From the NCBI GenBank assembly GCA_025642075.2, contig JAODUO010001234.1:68828-132827 (forward strand): a DNA stretch of 64,000 bases, read 5' to 3'. Of the stretch, positions 1 to 14,530 are shown piece by piece (within the stretch, counting starts at the first letter, position 1; each line of letters begins with the position of its first letter). The DNA comes from Ridgeia piscesae. Taxonomy: Eukaryota > Annelida > Polychaeta > Sabellida > Siboglinidae. The translations under genes and the position numbers were made by a program. The notes under the pieces were generated by a model. The model made no database searches, had not been told where the DNA came from, and saw nothing but the letters and a program-made list of their open reading frames with translations.

Positions 1-182
1 AAAAAAGTTAGCCTTGCCTTCGGTATTGTTTACGCCATTACGCCGACACCCCGATGCATATTATACGTCATGTACGACGAAAATAGAATTAAATAAACCA
101 TTTAGAACTACACTGGAGATAGCCACAACATTTACCAAACTAGGTACAGTCATCGTTTAGGAAAATTATCACTATTATTGAA

Positions 183-419
183 TTAAACAGTTATATTCAC
201 CGCAAGAATCCTGTCGATGTTTGGCATCTCCATCGCAATGTCTAGTAGACCGGAAGTGGGGAGTACATCTTGTGCGCTCGTGACCTTTGCAGCCAACTCC
301 GCTGCTCGCGAAGCGCCGCGAGCGGCGGAGACAGCAGTCCAGTGCATATAAGTCCGTGGTTTCAGTGTGAAATGTCTCATGTCAAATGGATTTTCACAGT
401 ATGTCATTGACCCGGACAA
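183..419 (-). CDS. possible coding exon, unrecognised
   Basis: An open stretch of 78 codons on the minus strand that is clearly more GC-rich than its surroundings. The middle part (Ala/Arg-rich, then an acidic-hydrophobic tail ending near the TAA) has a protein-like composition. I do not recognise a domain. The GC-rich part also contains a near-palindrome around 298-335 that could produce an open frame by chance. It could be the last exon of a gene running off the left edge, or simply a GC-rich spot. I would not rely on it without transcript data. Confidence 0.18.
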   Translation of the reverse strand: MSGSMTYCENPFDMRHFTLKPRTYMHWTAVSAARGASRAAELAAKVTSAQDVLPTSGLLDIAMEMPNIDRILAVNITV

Positions 420-1643
420 GAGTGCTTAAATACATTGCGCCGAGTTATGTGAATGGCATCAGTCCTAAGATTACTTCACCTGCACTTTGCAGGTAGCGAG
501 AATCTGTTGTAAATATCCGGAAGAAACCGAACTACACTCACATGTTCAAATATTTAATGAAGAATAATGTGATAATGTATATGTGTGTAGTTACCAAATA
601 AATGCATGTATTATCGAGTTATATGTTATAATTATTCTAGCATATAAAATGTATTTACAAAACACCCACTATTATTTCACTGAAAGTTTCAATTTTATGC
701 ATGAATATAACACCAGCAGTGTTTATACATTGTGATATACCATGCATGTCTATGACTACGTTGCATTTGCTAATACTATACGATCAGAATGCATTCAGAA
801 TGCATCGTATGAGTGTTTGGCCTATGGAAGCCTACTTTGAAAGGTGATATGGACCCACTTACTGACATTCATATCAGTTTGCAATTATATTAAAACAGCT
901 ACATAAAATTATACAGCCAAATATATAATAGATATTTATATAAAATAATTCCGACCCAAATAAGCCATCTTCAACGGGTCGACCAACATCATATGTCTTT
1001 TCCATATTGATTATATTTCACGAGTTTTGCAGGTACTATAATTCTTCTTTTTTGTCGCGACTTGACTTTGTCTTTGAGCTTGTGGATGTCCTTTCCCAAA
1101 ACATCTGAGCAGGTGTTTCTGTAAAATACGTGTCATAGGGATAATCCCCTTTTTCCGTCAACACCAACTTGTATATCGGCTATCTCCTATGATTTATTGT
1201 GTGCTATTTGCTACGCCTTCTGGACGCTACAGTGAGAAATGAAATTGTTTAAATACAATGACTTGGCTGAAACACACCTAAACAGCCAAACAGAATAGGC
1301 AACAACGCAATACCGCGAAAGTTTCCTTACGTATCCAGCAGTAATATATTATATTATGTATGTTAGCATAACAACAACATATCATACAAGTCTTAACATG
1401 TATGCCATTAGCAACATTCGCCTAAAGTTGTTGCTCCGGGGTGACAATTACACCAATATATGTTGTATTAATAAATCATCAGCAGCAGTTAAGACGCACG
1501 GCTTTTGGCCTTACTTAGCCCTGGCTTTGAAGTTTCGATACGATCTTTTGATTCCGCCTGTTTTCTTTCCACCCAATTATTGATGCAGGCAACCGTTCTA
1601 ACAGTCTGTTTACAAACAAATGACATAGCTGTGTAACAGTAAT
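420..1643. other. no recognisable feature
   Basis: AT-rich sequence with short open frames only. I see no domain, no clear splice-bounded exon and no repeat shared with the rest of the window. Confidence 0.5.
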
Positions 1644-1865
1644 TCATAAATCATACTGAAAAATTGTATTGTGCCCCAGCAAGTGCACAACGAAAACAAT
1701 TTTGGGTGTTTGCCTTGACTGAGCCTGGCCCTGAGACAAAAGGCCTTGGCCCTTGAGTTGAGTCTCGACTTGGCGCTCTACCTCTTCGTCTTTGGGAATC
1801 TCTGAGTCTGTTTTACTGTGGCATAACATTTGATTAACCAAACTATCACTGCTGTCAAAACACAT
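1644..1865 (-). CDS. possible coding exon, unrecognised
   Basis: A 73-codon open frame on the minus strand with Gln/Glu/Lys-rich, protein-like composition (a charged stretch with 'PKDEEVERQVETQ', then 'TPKIVFVVHLLGHN'). It is more GC-rich than the flanks. No family is recognised, no second exon could be linked to it, and codon bias cannot be judged from one short piece. A decayed repeat is equally possible. Confidence 0.2.
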   Translation of the reverse strand: MCFDSSDSLVNQMLCHSKTDSEIPKDEEVERQVETQLKGQGLLSQGQAQSRQTPKIVFVVHLLGHNTIFQYDL

Positions 1866-3312
1866 CTATAATTTATAAATAGGTGCCAGTCATATAAACC
1901 CACACGTACCCACACTGACTTGTTATCAAATAGTATAGCATAACCAGTAATATAATAAGTTGACGCGCTTTTATGACGAATTCACACACCTTGAATATGT
2001 GCCGAGAAGTTTTAATCACTTCCTTGTCTTGTTATATAGCCAGTTTGTGATACAGCCAGATCATGCGAGACACCAAAAAAGGGAGGGATTAGTTACGACG
2101 TAATAATCAGTGACGTGGTCAACATACGTTAGCAACGCGCGCGCACAAACGGAGCGAACGCTGCCAAGCTACACGCAAGTGAATGTGCTGGATAAATTCG
2201 TTGTGCTAGTTTAATGAATTCGTCATGCAAGTTTAATAGGTATGTACTCGTTTTACACCGCATATAATATACTATGTACAGTGCTTACATGTTTATATAA
2301 TAATTAAGACAATTACACGGAAATTAAGACACAATGACAGGAAGCTAGGGAGACCTGTGACTAGTGTGTGTTCAAATTCACGTGCACTCGCGTTGTTTGT
2401 TTACTCTATGTATGTATATATATAATATAGATATACATATTATCTAATAAGTGTGTGCAACATCAGCGGACGCCGCTGTTATTACAAACATAAAGTGTTG
2501 TAATGACGCGCCCACGGTTTCACAACTGAAGTGTTTCAGACATTCCGGAAATGACCCAGCCCAGCGAAAAAAAATACCTTCGAACCGGTGTGGTGGTCCC
2601 AGATTTGTAGCAGGCCAGGATTCCCCTTTGTTACCAACGTCGTTTCCGTTAGTAATACATCAAGTACTCCAATAAGGTTGTAATCACGCACATCTTAAAT
2701 AAAAATGGATTAACTTACATGATTATTTTCACTCACTCGAACGTGTCGTGTGATTTAAAGCGTTCCTTTTGTCACTAGAGGTTATAATGAATATCGGGGC
2801 TACAGCAATAGGTGGCGCGTGGCGCTCTCTATAGGCCATGTCAGTCTCGCGCTCGAAAACGAGGTTGGGGCAGGAAGTTCATATTCTCCATGTTGACATA
2901 CATAACTTAGTTTTTGGTTGTAATAATCGGACTGTCCCCAAATAGTGTTTCGCAATTATACTGTTCGAATGATAATTACAAACAGAAGCAGCGGAACACT
3001 TTGCCGGTAACAAAGATCACGGAAATCATGCATTTTAATCGATTATTATGGTGGTTGCCATGGCATCGCCGGCTCGTACTTGTGTTTGGCGATCTTGACT
3101 AGTAATGCAGAATGCCATTATTTCGCGCAGTACACCCTGTTTGGGGGCAAATGTATACATGTGTTATGCCTACGTGCATTTAGACAACTTGTCAGATATA
3201 AGTGCTTATCGAACTGTTGTGAAACCACAACGTATAGCAATGTAAAATGCAAATCCCATAAAATACACATACGGCCTAAAATCGTGTATACTCGCAGCGC
3301 TACGTAAATCGC
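1866..3312. other. no recognisable feature
   Basis: Mixed AT-rich sequence with local GC-richer patches near 2,100-2,170 (alternating CG) and 2,800-2,870. Nothing here could be assigned to a gene or to one of the repeat families of this window. Confidence 0.45.
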
Positions 3313-3353
<41 letters not shown>

Positions 3354-3431
3354 GTGCGTGTGTGCGTGTGTGCGTGTGTGCGTGTGTGCGTGTGTGCGTG
3401 TGTGCGTGTGTGCGTGTGTGTGTGTGTGTGA
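3313..3431. repeat. (TG)n / (TGTGTGCG)n microsatellite
   Basis: A pure TG run changes into an octamer array TGTGTGCG repeated about nine times and back into TG. Open frames across it (His-Thr or Cys-Val repeats) are products of the repeat, not genes. Confidence 0.95.
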
Positions 3432-5774
3432 TATTGATAAACTCAGTACTAAATTGGACATTTAAGATAAGAAAGGTATAACGCAATATATTTATGACCT
3501 CATATTCCTAGTATTTATCAGTCGGAAGCTACAACTGTTACCCGTCGTTATAATATTAGTCTTGTGTCCAGTCCACAATCAGCTCCAATCGCGCGGAGTC
3601 TCGCCATGTATCATGACCCACTTACAGGCCCTATATGCACAGCTGCGGTGTCCTGCTTCGTTTTATCATAGATATACATATAGAGGGGTCGCCGACTCGT
3701 GACGTCACCCTGCATATAAGCCTGATGATGTCCCTCGCACTGCAGCGCCCTAACCCGAGTCATACAATTGTTGTAGGACCGCGTAATCATAGCGTAAAGG
3801 TTGTTTGTTTCAAATGGTTTTAATAATGTGACGAAAACATTGTTGACGTTGTGTAGTGGGATGCCACAACAATAATAAGAAATATAAAAGTCCATGGATC
3901 GTTATGTGACATTTCGAAAGATTGGAAAACAAAAGGCGACAGGTGAATGGAGGAACACATTTTGTCGCGGTCCGATGACAACGTCATTCAACCCTGACAA
4001 GCATCAACATAATTATTTAATATATCACTGCTCATTTTCACCAGAGTTCCTTATTGATTCATCCATAACTCTATTAAGATAATAAATAAACAGTCCACCA
4101 AATGCATGCAAATAAATAGTTTGAACGTTGCTTTTGACGAAGTACGTGCTACAGACAGAAAACAAACCTCAAGAAAGACACATGTCAACTTAATATCCGT
4201 GCGTCCTATTTGCATTGTGTGGAGGGATTTGGGGCTTGGCTTTACGATCGTGTCAGAACGTGCATCATAGATGCAAACATAGATTCAAGGTGATAGTTTA
4301 GAGTACACACAGTTACTTTTTCAAGTCACCACGAAATATAGACAGCAAGTGTGTGTACACTAGATGTGTAAAAACTTAGTAGTTATTTTATTAGACAACA
4401 TATATATATATATTTGTGGTCAATCATACTGATTGATTATTGTCCTGTTTCATATAATATTAAACATTGTAATATAATATTTCCATCCGTATGCCTATTT
4501 CATCAATGTATCATAGCGTGCTAATGCATGACTCAGTAATTTGTGTGTACTTGCGCGAGTCCACGCTTTTGTGGAAGCCACAACCCATCTGCTGCAAAGT
4601 GGTGTGCCATATCATATGTACTTAGCCAGAATTTTCTGCTAGGATCCACTACAATTGTATTTTGGTCGTCATGTCATAGTGCCAATTCAACACTCTAACA
4701 ATTTGGGTGTGTATTAAAACACTGTAAGTTATAGGTGAATATGTCAGTTAACATAATATTTTCACACATCAAGTTAACCATAATAGGCATGATTTATGGG
4801 TAAATGCATGTTATGACAAAAGGTAACGGGATTATAAGTAACATGTCCATTCAAAACTACTTCACCATATCTAACACTATTGTCAATTGTCAGAATGTTA
4901 ACACTATCCAATGATATCAAATTACTTTGAAGGACATGTCATAGTAATATGATAACAGGAACACCATTTTGGTTAATATATTGTGTGACACCAGCATGAT
5001 AATTAAGATGTCTTGCTCAAATCACATCAAATTTTCAAAACAACAGAGACACATATAACAGTATCTCACGTGACCAATGTATACTGCAACCTTGTGATTG
5101 ACAAAATAGTCCCTGTCACTTTCTTTCACTAACGTTATGAGGATGACTACATTATGCAAATAAGTTTAAGTACCTTTCTGGTAAATTGGAAAGTATGTTT
5201 CGACAATAAAAATTAATGTTCATCAAGTTAGGTAGGTAAATACATTAAATGAATACAATCTTTTACTAAGAGCTTGAGTCCATATGTGTTGTTTTATTTT
5301 TACAATATCCTCATTGTATAAGTCTTAAATGTCAAAAATATGACAACTTTCAAAAGTACTGATACTTGTTAGTCAAATACTATATGGGATGAAATACTTA
5401 TTACTCATACATATATCACATACATTACTCGCCCCAAACATGACTTTTTTCCTGGTTATACAGTGTAGACAAGATACTTAGGTTATGCTGGCAAAATTAG
5501 GCTGATGACTGAAACATGTATTTTACTTATCGTCTACCTCATACATGTGATCCCTCGTCGCCTTGCCGACTGTGTCTCTCGGCCGTCTGCTAATTCCACG
5601 GCGATACGATCCGTGAATTAAATATTACTTCTCGCATGACATGTACTTCGTATATTGGTCCTCCATCTCCCCAAAAAGAGATGCTTCTCGTTGAACTCCT
5701 CGTCGATATCTACAAACTGCTGGCTCGTTTGTCACCAACACAAGCTTGCATCATAACGGGCGGTGACGTTTACA
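3432..5774. other. no recognisable feature
   Basis: About 2.3 kb of AT-rich DNA with only short frames. No domain, RNA gene or shared repeat was recognised. A weak match of the 4,170-4,225 stretch to the diverged tandem repeat near 24.9 and 25.1 kb is the only link seen. Confidence 0.45.
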
Positions 5775-5786
5775 CGCGCATGCGCA
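5775..5786. promoter_or_regulatory. NRF-1-type palindromic motif
   Basis: CGCGCATGCGCA matches the vertebrate NRF-1 consensus YGCGCATGCGCR. It lies in a GC-richer patch just left of a CR1-like LINE fragment. A similar patch with another perfect site lies just right of that LINE (6,396). Function is only inferred. Confidence 0.4.
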
Positions 5787-5857
5787 ATATGTGTTTTCCC
5801 GAATCTCGGCCCGGGTGTGACGTATGCTGTTGACATTACGTGAGAGCGCGCCAGAGC

Positions 5858-6384
5858 AGATTTAACAATATTTAACAAGATTGCCACCTAGAGATTCAAC
5901 TCTAGATGGCAGGTGGACTAGGAAGCCATTTGGCTTATCGAGAGTCCAACCTATCTATCTAAGTATACCCCGCCCGTCTTAGGTATATGTCAATTTTATT
6001 TTTAAATATATTAACACTACTAGCACCTACACAATCAGATGATAATCTGTTCCATTCGTTTACTGTTCTTTGTGAAAATGAACATTTTCTAATATCCAGT
6101 CTACGCTGCTTCTTTGCTAATGTAACTCCATGTCCTCTAGTCCTTCTCTCTTCCTTGACTGTGAAAAAATATTTCTGTCAATATTTTCATACCCATTCAA
6201 TATTTTTAACACCTCAATCTGATCTCTCAATCTTCAGGTTTCTAGTGTTGTTAAACCACATTCTTTTAGACGCATTTCATAACTAATATTCCTGAGTTTT
6301 GGTATCATTTTGGTTGCTCTCCTTTGTACTCTTTCTAGCATATCAATATCCTTCTTGCGATATGGCCTCCATACTTGTATACAT
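5858..6384 (-). mobile_element. CR1-like LINE, 3' fragment (copy 1)
   Basis: Read on the minus strand, this is the C-terminal end of an ORF2 plus the complete 3' UTR. It matches the LINE at 39.4-43.4 kb almost base for base until 6,384, where the match stops abruptly (5' truncation). The family end is recognisable by the conserved C-terminal 'RLSADCVGASSVNIFKNK'-type segment (here with changes), a roughly 100-bp 3' UTR with two stem-loops (28-nt hairpin at 5,883-5,910), and a short tandem tail of TTAAATCTTG-like units. It encodes no catalytic domain. It is a dead-on-arrival insertion typical of target-primed reverse transcription. Confidence 0.9.
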
Positions 6385-6395
6385 AAAGCGGTAAC

Positions 6396-6407
6396 TGCGC
6401 ATGCGCG
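6396..6407. promoter_or_regulatory. NRF-1-type palindromic motif
   Basis: TGCGCATGCGCG, a perfect YGCGCATGCGCR match, is located 12 bp beyond the truncated end of the LINE fragment. The flanking 45 bp resemble the flank on the other side of that LINE. Confidence 0.4.
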
Positions 6408-6411
6408 ATAT

Positions 6412-6480
6412 GCGTTTAGCCGAATCCTGGACTGGTCGAATCTGGGATCACGTCACCGATTCGAATCCCCGTCTGGTACA
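6412..6480 (+). repeat. possible tRNA-derived SINE remnant
   Basis: A box-B-like GATTCGAATCC (6,458-6,468) lies about 41 bp after a box-A-like TAGCCGAATCCTGG (6,417), close to tRNA spacing. No cloverleaf can be folded (the T-stem does not pair), so it is not a tRNA gene. It may be a decayed SINE head or chance. Confidence 0.25.
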
Positions 6481-7370
6481 CCTTGTATGTGTTACGTTAT
6501 AAGAATTTACGTCGCATGGAGATGCTGTATTACGTATGCTTCATCTTCCTGTTCTTTTTCCATACGTCGCATAGCCTCAACATGCTGAGGATGTATAATA
6601 CTAATACCAGATTGCATGCCTCATCGCATGGAATCTGATATTGTTATTTGAAACTTGTTTGTGCCTATAAAACAGATTTAATAGCATACAATGCTGCCGA
6701 TCTTATTTTATTCGCCACTGGTCACGGTCTAGTGCTCGCGCAGAGCGTCGACGTCGGCGGAGCACAGTAGCGTTGTCGCGTTTACATTTTCCGGCCGTTA
6801 TAACATTTCCGAGTTACGCTTCTGCACATGCGCGATAAATGTAAAAGCACCAACGTGCAGCAAAACTGCAAAGTATGTTTGGTATAAATGCCACGAGCTA
6901 TTCGTTCAATACCAAACTTATTACGTTTGTATAAATCATTGTCACGGATTATGGCGCTCTACAGTCACGTGATTTACGCTTGCTATCAAAACATCCCACA
7001 AACCTTGCTTGCCTCGTGTTAATTTGCAACAAATAAATTTGCTGAGATGTTATATACATCCTAACGAACAGCCCGTAGTATTTTTTATCACACAAGCTTT
7101 GTCATTTCGCTGCACATTGATTATTTTACATTTATTGCGCTTGCGCAGAAACGTCAATCGGAACGTTTATAACGCCGGAAAAATGTAAGCGCTACAGGGT
7201 ACTTCCGATATGTCGCAGGTCGGCACTTATCACTGTCAGTAGCGTCGTACACTGAAAGCGGTGATGCCAGTGTCGCCGAACTAGTCGATAACACGTTTGG
7301 CAGGCGCTTCACGCCGCAAACGTAGCACATGCCCAAACAAACGCCATCTTGCGGTTTGGACGACTTCGCT
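6481..7370. other. no recognisable feature
   Basis: Sequence between two LINE fragments, somewhat richer in GC, with several short GCGCATGCGC-like or TGCGC-containing stretches. No gene or shared repeat was identified. Confidence 0.4.
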
Positions 7371-8830
7371 AATTTAACAAGATCGCCATCTAGAAAATCA
7401 ACTCTAGATGGCAGGTGGACAAGGAAGCCCTTTGGCTTATCGAGTGTCCAACTTATCTGTCTAAATGTACCTTGCCCTTTTAGGTATAATTGTTTATGTC
7501 GGTTTTATTTTTAAACATATAACACTACTAGCACCTACACAATCAGCTGATAATCTGTTCCATTCATTTACTGTTCTTTGTGAACATGATAATTTTATAA
7601 TATCTAGTCTACACTGCTTCTTTGCTAATCCATGTCCATGTCCCTTCCTTAACCGAGAAAACATATTTCTGTCAATATTTTCATTCAATATTTTAAACAG
7701 TTCTATCTGATCTCCTGTCAATCTCCTGGTTTCTAGTGTTGTTAAACCACAATCGTTTAGATGTATTTCATAACTAATATTCCTGAGTTTTTTGTTTCAT
7801 TTTGGTTGCTCTCCTTTATATTCTTTCTAGCATATCAATATCCTTCTTGCGATATGGCCATGTTTATAGGCAATATTCTAAATGAGACCTAACTATTGTT
7901 TTGTTCAGCGTATTATTAGTTCTTTTTCCTTGTACACTATATTTCGCCTAATGAATCCAATAATTGCATTTCCCTTCGCTGCTGCAATTCCACACTGCTC
8001 CGATACATTCATATCAGCACTAGTAGTTAACCCTAAGTCTTTTCCCTTTATAGTAGTATTTAGTACAGTACTACCCATTGTATATCGTGCGTCTTCATTC
8101 CGATTTCCTGAGTGGAGGCACCTACACTTCCCTAAATTGCCACTTCTCAGACCATTCGGTCTACGTATTCAAATCAACTTGTATGTGTTGTCTATCTGCA
8201 TTATCTTTAATTTTCCTAAACACTTGTATCATCCGCAAACTTGAACGCCTTGCTCATTATCATCATCCAAATCATTGATATTATATTAGGTCCCAATACT
8301 GATCCCCGCGATACTCCACTCAAAACCGATTTCCAGTTTGAAACCTGCCCCTCAACTATTACTCTTTCTCTTCTGTCAATAAGCCGGTTTTCTATCCTGT
8401 TAATACTACCATTTCCTATGCCATGAGCCTTTAGTTTAAGTAGTATTTAATGTGGCACTTTGTCAAATGCTTTATAAAAATATAAGTATAATTTTATATC
8501 TACTGGTAATCCCTCACCTACCCACTTTGTGACTTCTTCCAAAAAACAGAACGTATTTGTTAAGCTTTTAGAAACCCATGTTGAGATGGGTTTATCAAGT
8601 TATTTTTAACAAGAAAATCAACCAAGTGATCTTTAATTAGTCTTTCTAATAGTTTGCACATCACTGATGTTAAACTAACTGGTCTATAATTCTATGATGT
8701 GTTTCTCGATCCTTGTTTAAATAATGGTGTGATGTTTACTTCTTTCCATTCTAACGGAACTACCCCCTACTCTAATGATAAATTGAATACTGTTGCAAGC
8801 GCTATGCTAGTTTGTTCTACAATTTACAAT
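7371..8830 (-). mobile_element. CR1-like LINE, RT-containing fragment (copy 2)
   Basis: Minus-strand 3' part of the same LINE family as copies 1, 4 and 5, extending far enough upstream to include the reverse-transcriptase core. The polymerase motif F-A-D-D is intact at 8,228-8,239. The G-V-P-Q-G motif region and the C-terminal region are recognisable, but the frame is interrupted by stops and small indels, so no long ORF survives. This copy is more diverged from copies 1, 4 and 5 than they are from each other, so it is probably older. Its 3' UTR retains both stem-loops with compensating changes. It is truncated at about 8,830. Confidence 0.88.
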
Positions 8831-9238
8831 TCGGTAATTCTGATAGTCTGCAGCGACGCCTATCGAGTCGATTGGAACCCTCTTCTCATGAGTTCCGGTT
8901 AGCTGTCAAACTTGTCGTCTCTGTTTACGTTTTTGATTCCAAACATTTTACACGTAATATTTGCGTTGTGACAATCACAATGTCAACCAATATACCGATG
9001 GTGAATGTACGTTATATTTAAGCCAATCGGTGATATTTCTTTAATTTAAATATGTATATTTCTTTAAAAAATAGCCGATTATTAGAAGATAAGAAAGCAC
9101 ACTTCCATACTTCTTGAACACATACTTCATGACATAGGCGCATCATCTGTATCTGTAACTAGCAAAATGTTCTGGGGCCACATCACGGCAGTACGCATGG
9201 TGGGTCGTCTAACTTAAGCGTTAAAATGTTGGATTAAT
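8831..9238. other. no recognisable feature
   Basis: Spacer between two LINE fragments. Short open frames only. Confidence 0.4.
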
Positions 9239-10035
9239 TTATGCGTTTAGTGATTTACTTGAGACAGTGTTTGGGGGCAGATAATTCAATTCTTTAATTG
9301 TGGTTGGGAAGCTGTTTCCAAATATGTTTGCAGAGTATCTAATTTGCAAGAACTGACTGTCATGTTTACATGAGGATCTAGTGTTGTGTTGGATATAGTG
9401 ATCTAGTGGGATAAATATAAGGTTATGTTCCATCTTGTATATTATGCTGTCTTAATTGTTTTCTTCTTGTTTGGAGGGTGTCCCACTGGAGGTCTTTAAG
9501 AAGTTGGGTTACTGTTTTGTTTAGTGTACAACATCTGGCAGCTTGTCTTTGGATTCTTTCTAAGGTTTTAATATGTTTTAGACAGTTTGGATCCCATGAT
9601 GCTGAAGTATATTCAAGTATTGGTAGGAAAAGGGTTGTTTAGGCTATAGACTTAATGTGTGTTGGGCATGTATTTAGATTTCTCCTAATGACTCCTAGTG
9701 TCTGTTGTGCCTTCCTAGCGACTGAGTTGCATTGTGCTGTCCAATTTAATGTGTTTGATATTAGTACGCCAAGATAACAATGTGATTGAACATATTTAAA
9801 TTGTTGGCCACAGAAGATGTAGAGATTTGGTGTCGATTTATTTAGGCTAATTTCATTGTGAAGCATTTGGTTGGATTTTATTTCATAAGCCAGGTGTTTT
9901 GCCATTCATCACATTTGAGTAGATCATTACGGAGGAGAGAAGTGTCATTGTCTGATTTAACTGGTAGATATAGTAGGCAGTCATCTGCAAAAAGGCTAAC
10001 GTTTGAAGTGAGATTGTTGGGTAGGTCGTATCATT
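9239..10035 (-). pseudogene. LINE reverse transcriptase, C-terminal part (second lineage)
   Basis: Minus-strand reading gives, in order, an F-A-D-D polymerase motif with following 'CLLY' (about 9,990), 'KCDEWQNTWLMK' (thumb region), a 'YLGVLIS' motif, 'AQQTLGVIRRNLNTC', 'LEYTSASWDP', 'LERIQRQAAR', 'WDTLQTRRKQ' and the C-terminal 'FPTTIKELNYLPPN'. These are standard landmarks of Jockey/CR1-group RT proteins, but this sequence differs clearly from the CR1-like family elsewhere in the window. There is at least one in-frame stop (after 'HIKSIA') and a frameshift near 9,880. Only about 800 bp remain and the 5' part is missing. It is inactive. Confidence 0.82.
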
Positions 10036-12946
10036 TAAACATTTTAACAATCAACAACGTATAAATTATAATAATATTGTTATATGTCCATTTAAATACA
10101 CATTTGTTTTCATTCACATTTATATATTATCTTGGACTTGGAAAACTAGGATGACCTTTGCACTTGTATAATGCATATTATACCTAGAGTATAAACACAA
10201 ACAATAATACACTTTAAAAAGTATGCAGCATACAACGCAGTTTCCCCTGAGTAAAATAGTGGGCGACGTGGTAGGATGGGTTGAGCGAGCACGGAATGCA
10301 TGGCTCGCACTATACGGGGCATGGCCATCTAGATCAATTTTTAAAATTACCTTCAAAATGGTGCATTCTGAGGGTGTTTTAACGTATTCTTTGGGAAATA
10401 GAGAGGCATCAAATGCACAGCTACAAGACAGCAACATGTAAATATGTTTATAACAAGACATATCTAAGAGGTGGCCATCCTCGGATTTTTTGGTTGCAAA
10501 TTGGCTTAGAAACACATCAAAGTGGTTCACCTTGCTAACCAAATAGCAGGGGAAACACTGCAGTGATGACTCAAGAATCAGCAATACAGTGTTTAAGAAT
10601 GTAGACATACGTATTAGGAATGCTTGAATAGTATGTGAGGCGAATATACTGTTGGCATAATTATAACCTTATTTTGTCATTTCCAACATTCGTTTTGACC
10701 ATACAACCTCACATATTCATGTTTGACATAAAATGTTAAACATGAATATATGTACCCCCTGTAGTAGTTAGTACATGGCAAACCCTGACAAAAATGTGTA
10801 TACTGAAAAAAAAAAAAAAATATGAATGCACTTTACCTTTAGTCATAAATCAAATAATTCTATAATACTAAAATCAGGCATCACTGTAATACAAAATAAT
10901 AACTTAAATTTCATGTAATGTCAATAAACACCTAGTAAATTAAAAACAATACAAATCATCACTGTTTTGAAAATGAACACTATTCTTCTAATTTCACAAC
11001 CCACCTCTTCTTCCCCTGGAACAACGTTGGTAAACACTCTGTTCCTGTAGATGCTGCTGTAGCAGAACATTTCTTGCTACCTTTTATGTGAAATGCTGTA
11101 GTTCATACATTAAACATTATTTTGTATATTGTTTGATTATCACACTGGACACTGCATAATTATTTACTCCCAACTCCACTACCATGATGCATGTTTTTTG
11201 TTTACTGAAATTGAATACATGGTTTTCTTTACATATTAATAGGAAGTTTCCTACTGCCAAAGTCCATAATGTCCGTATTATTTATCATTTCGACTACTTG
11301 CTCTTGTTGCTAACTGCGTTAATGCACTTAATGCGTAACTTCACAGAACAGGCACTTTGCCTTTGGAATCTTAGTCATGACGCGCAAAATCACGTGCGAT
11401 TTGTTATTCTGCCGTAGAAGGTCGATCTCGCATAAAGCACGTGACCCAAAAAGCGCAGGCCAGTTATACCCAGTGTAACGGCGATTCTTTTTTTACGATT
11501 AAAAAAACGCATTAAAAATTTTTACTGACTTGCATACTAGTTAAAACAGACAAAGAACTGCTAGGCCGGGCGCAACGTAATCTAACGCCGGCAACGACAA
11601 CGTCATTCATTGGGCTTTACGAAGATCAACAGTGTTGTGATGCTTATTTATCAGTTTCTGAGCAAATGTAGGCTGCATCTTTTGTTAAATAGTACATAGA
11701 TGCCTTTCGTATTATTATACTCGACGACGGGATTTCAGTTTAAGATGTTGGCGCTCTCTGCAATCTTGTAAATTGAAAATGTTCAACAGTGACGCTCCCG
11801 CTAAATGTTTATCCTGTGACTGTGTGACGCCGAAATAGTTTCCACAATAATACGTCGGCCGTTTTAAATATTCACACAGCGAGTAAAAAGTCATAAGTTG
11901 TTGACAAATGATCGGTGGGGCGTATTTTCAAACATATTTTTGACAAGTATATGTATGTTTTGTCAGCTGTACCAACTGCATAGTTTATCGATTAGTATGG
12001 AGGCTAAACTGTTCCGTAGCTTACGATTTCCGTAAGGATTACATTAGTGAAACGCATTTTGAAATTCTCTTTACATTTTCCGTTCGATTATGTTTATGAA
12101 TGGGTTTTCCTTAAGTGCACGGTATCTTGGTGAAACGATCCCCTGGTCCTCAAACGCATGTCGATCTGCTGCAGGTCGGTGTCGAGGGCCCTGGGGAGGC
12201 TGGTTCTGGGATTTGTTAATTATAACACAGAAACAGAAACGGATCTAAAGGTCTTTATTATACCTACCATCGCGTTCACGATCGCTCGTGGTTGTTTTTT
12301 GTGTACATTCTTTAACATTTACATCTTTAAAAGGCTAACAGGACGTGACGGGCGCTTTCCATATTGTGGATAAATTTAACGTGTACAAATACGCGCTCAG
12401 GGGCATATTTCGAATTGTTTGCTCTTGGTAGAACGGCGTCTTATCTACCGTAATGGTAGATTGCATTTATAAATTATGTGAAGTTCGTTTTTAAATTTGA
12501 TGGAATTAATGGTCAAGTCAGACGAATTTAACAGGTGTTGCGTAACAACCGCTGATCTATGTACATGAGCAGAAAGTGCACGTGATTATTGAAACCATTG
12601 CCCACCATCTTGCCTTCCCCAAGTCGTCGACAATAGAGGTTAGACGACGATTTCCATGCGTTGAATGTATGATAGAGTTTGAATTGCATATGAAAACCAC
12701 ATTTATTCATTTCCATACTTCACTAGTGTACGCTGTTTAGACCAACGAATTCCTTGGCAAGAAACAAGAGATTACTTATTGAAACTTGTGTGTGCATATT
12801 TACTCATCTTTTAGGTGGTGTGTCCACAATAAACCATAACAACCCTACACACGTACACATACAACTATACTTGCACACACATACACTTATTTGACGATGA
12901 CAAGATTGTGCGGTGTAATTGTTTACATGTGTCTGTTGCTTTTTAG
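10036..12946. other. no recognised gene; one long minus-strand frame
   Basis: A 162-codon open frame exists on the minus strand at 10,120-10,608. Its central part has protein-like composition, but I could not assign a family and the flanks are AT-rich. Around 11,400-12,500 the sequence becomes less AT-rich and could hold the promoter of the gene that follows. No TATA box or start site could be defined. Confidence 0.35.
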
Positions 12947-12975
12947 ATGCAATCTCAGTTGACAGTATTAACAAC

Positions 12976-12979
<4 letters not shown>
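12947..12979 (+). promoter_or_regulatory. upstream ORF overlapping the start codon
   Basis: A 10-codon uORF begins right at the predicted splice acceptor (pyrimidine-rich tract then AG at 12,945-12,946). Its TGA shares bases with the main ATG in the arrangement ATGA. Such an overlap is known to allow or limit re-initiation in eukaryotic mRNAs. A regulatory role here is inference. Confidence 0.35.

Positions 12980-14530
<1,551 letters not shown>

Noticed and set aside
6412..6480. tRNA gene
   Set aside because: Box A and B are present, but acceptor and T stems do not pair. At most a tRNA-derived remnant.
10120..10608. 162-codon minus-strand frame as a gene
   Set aside because: No domain, start context or splice signals that convince me. 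Described under the unassigned stretch only.
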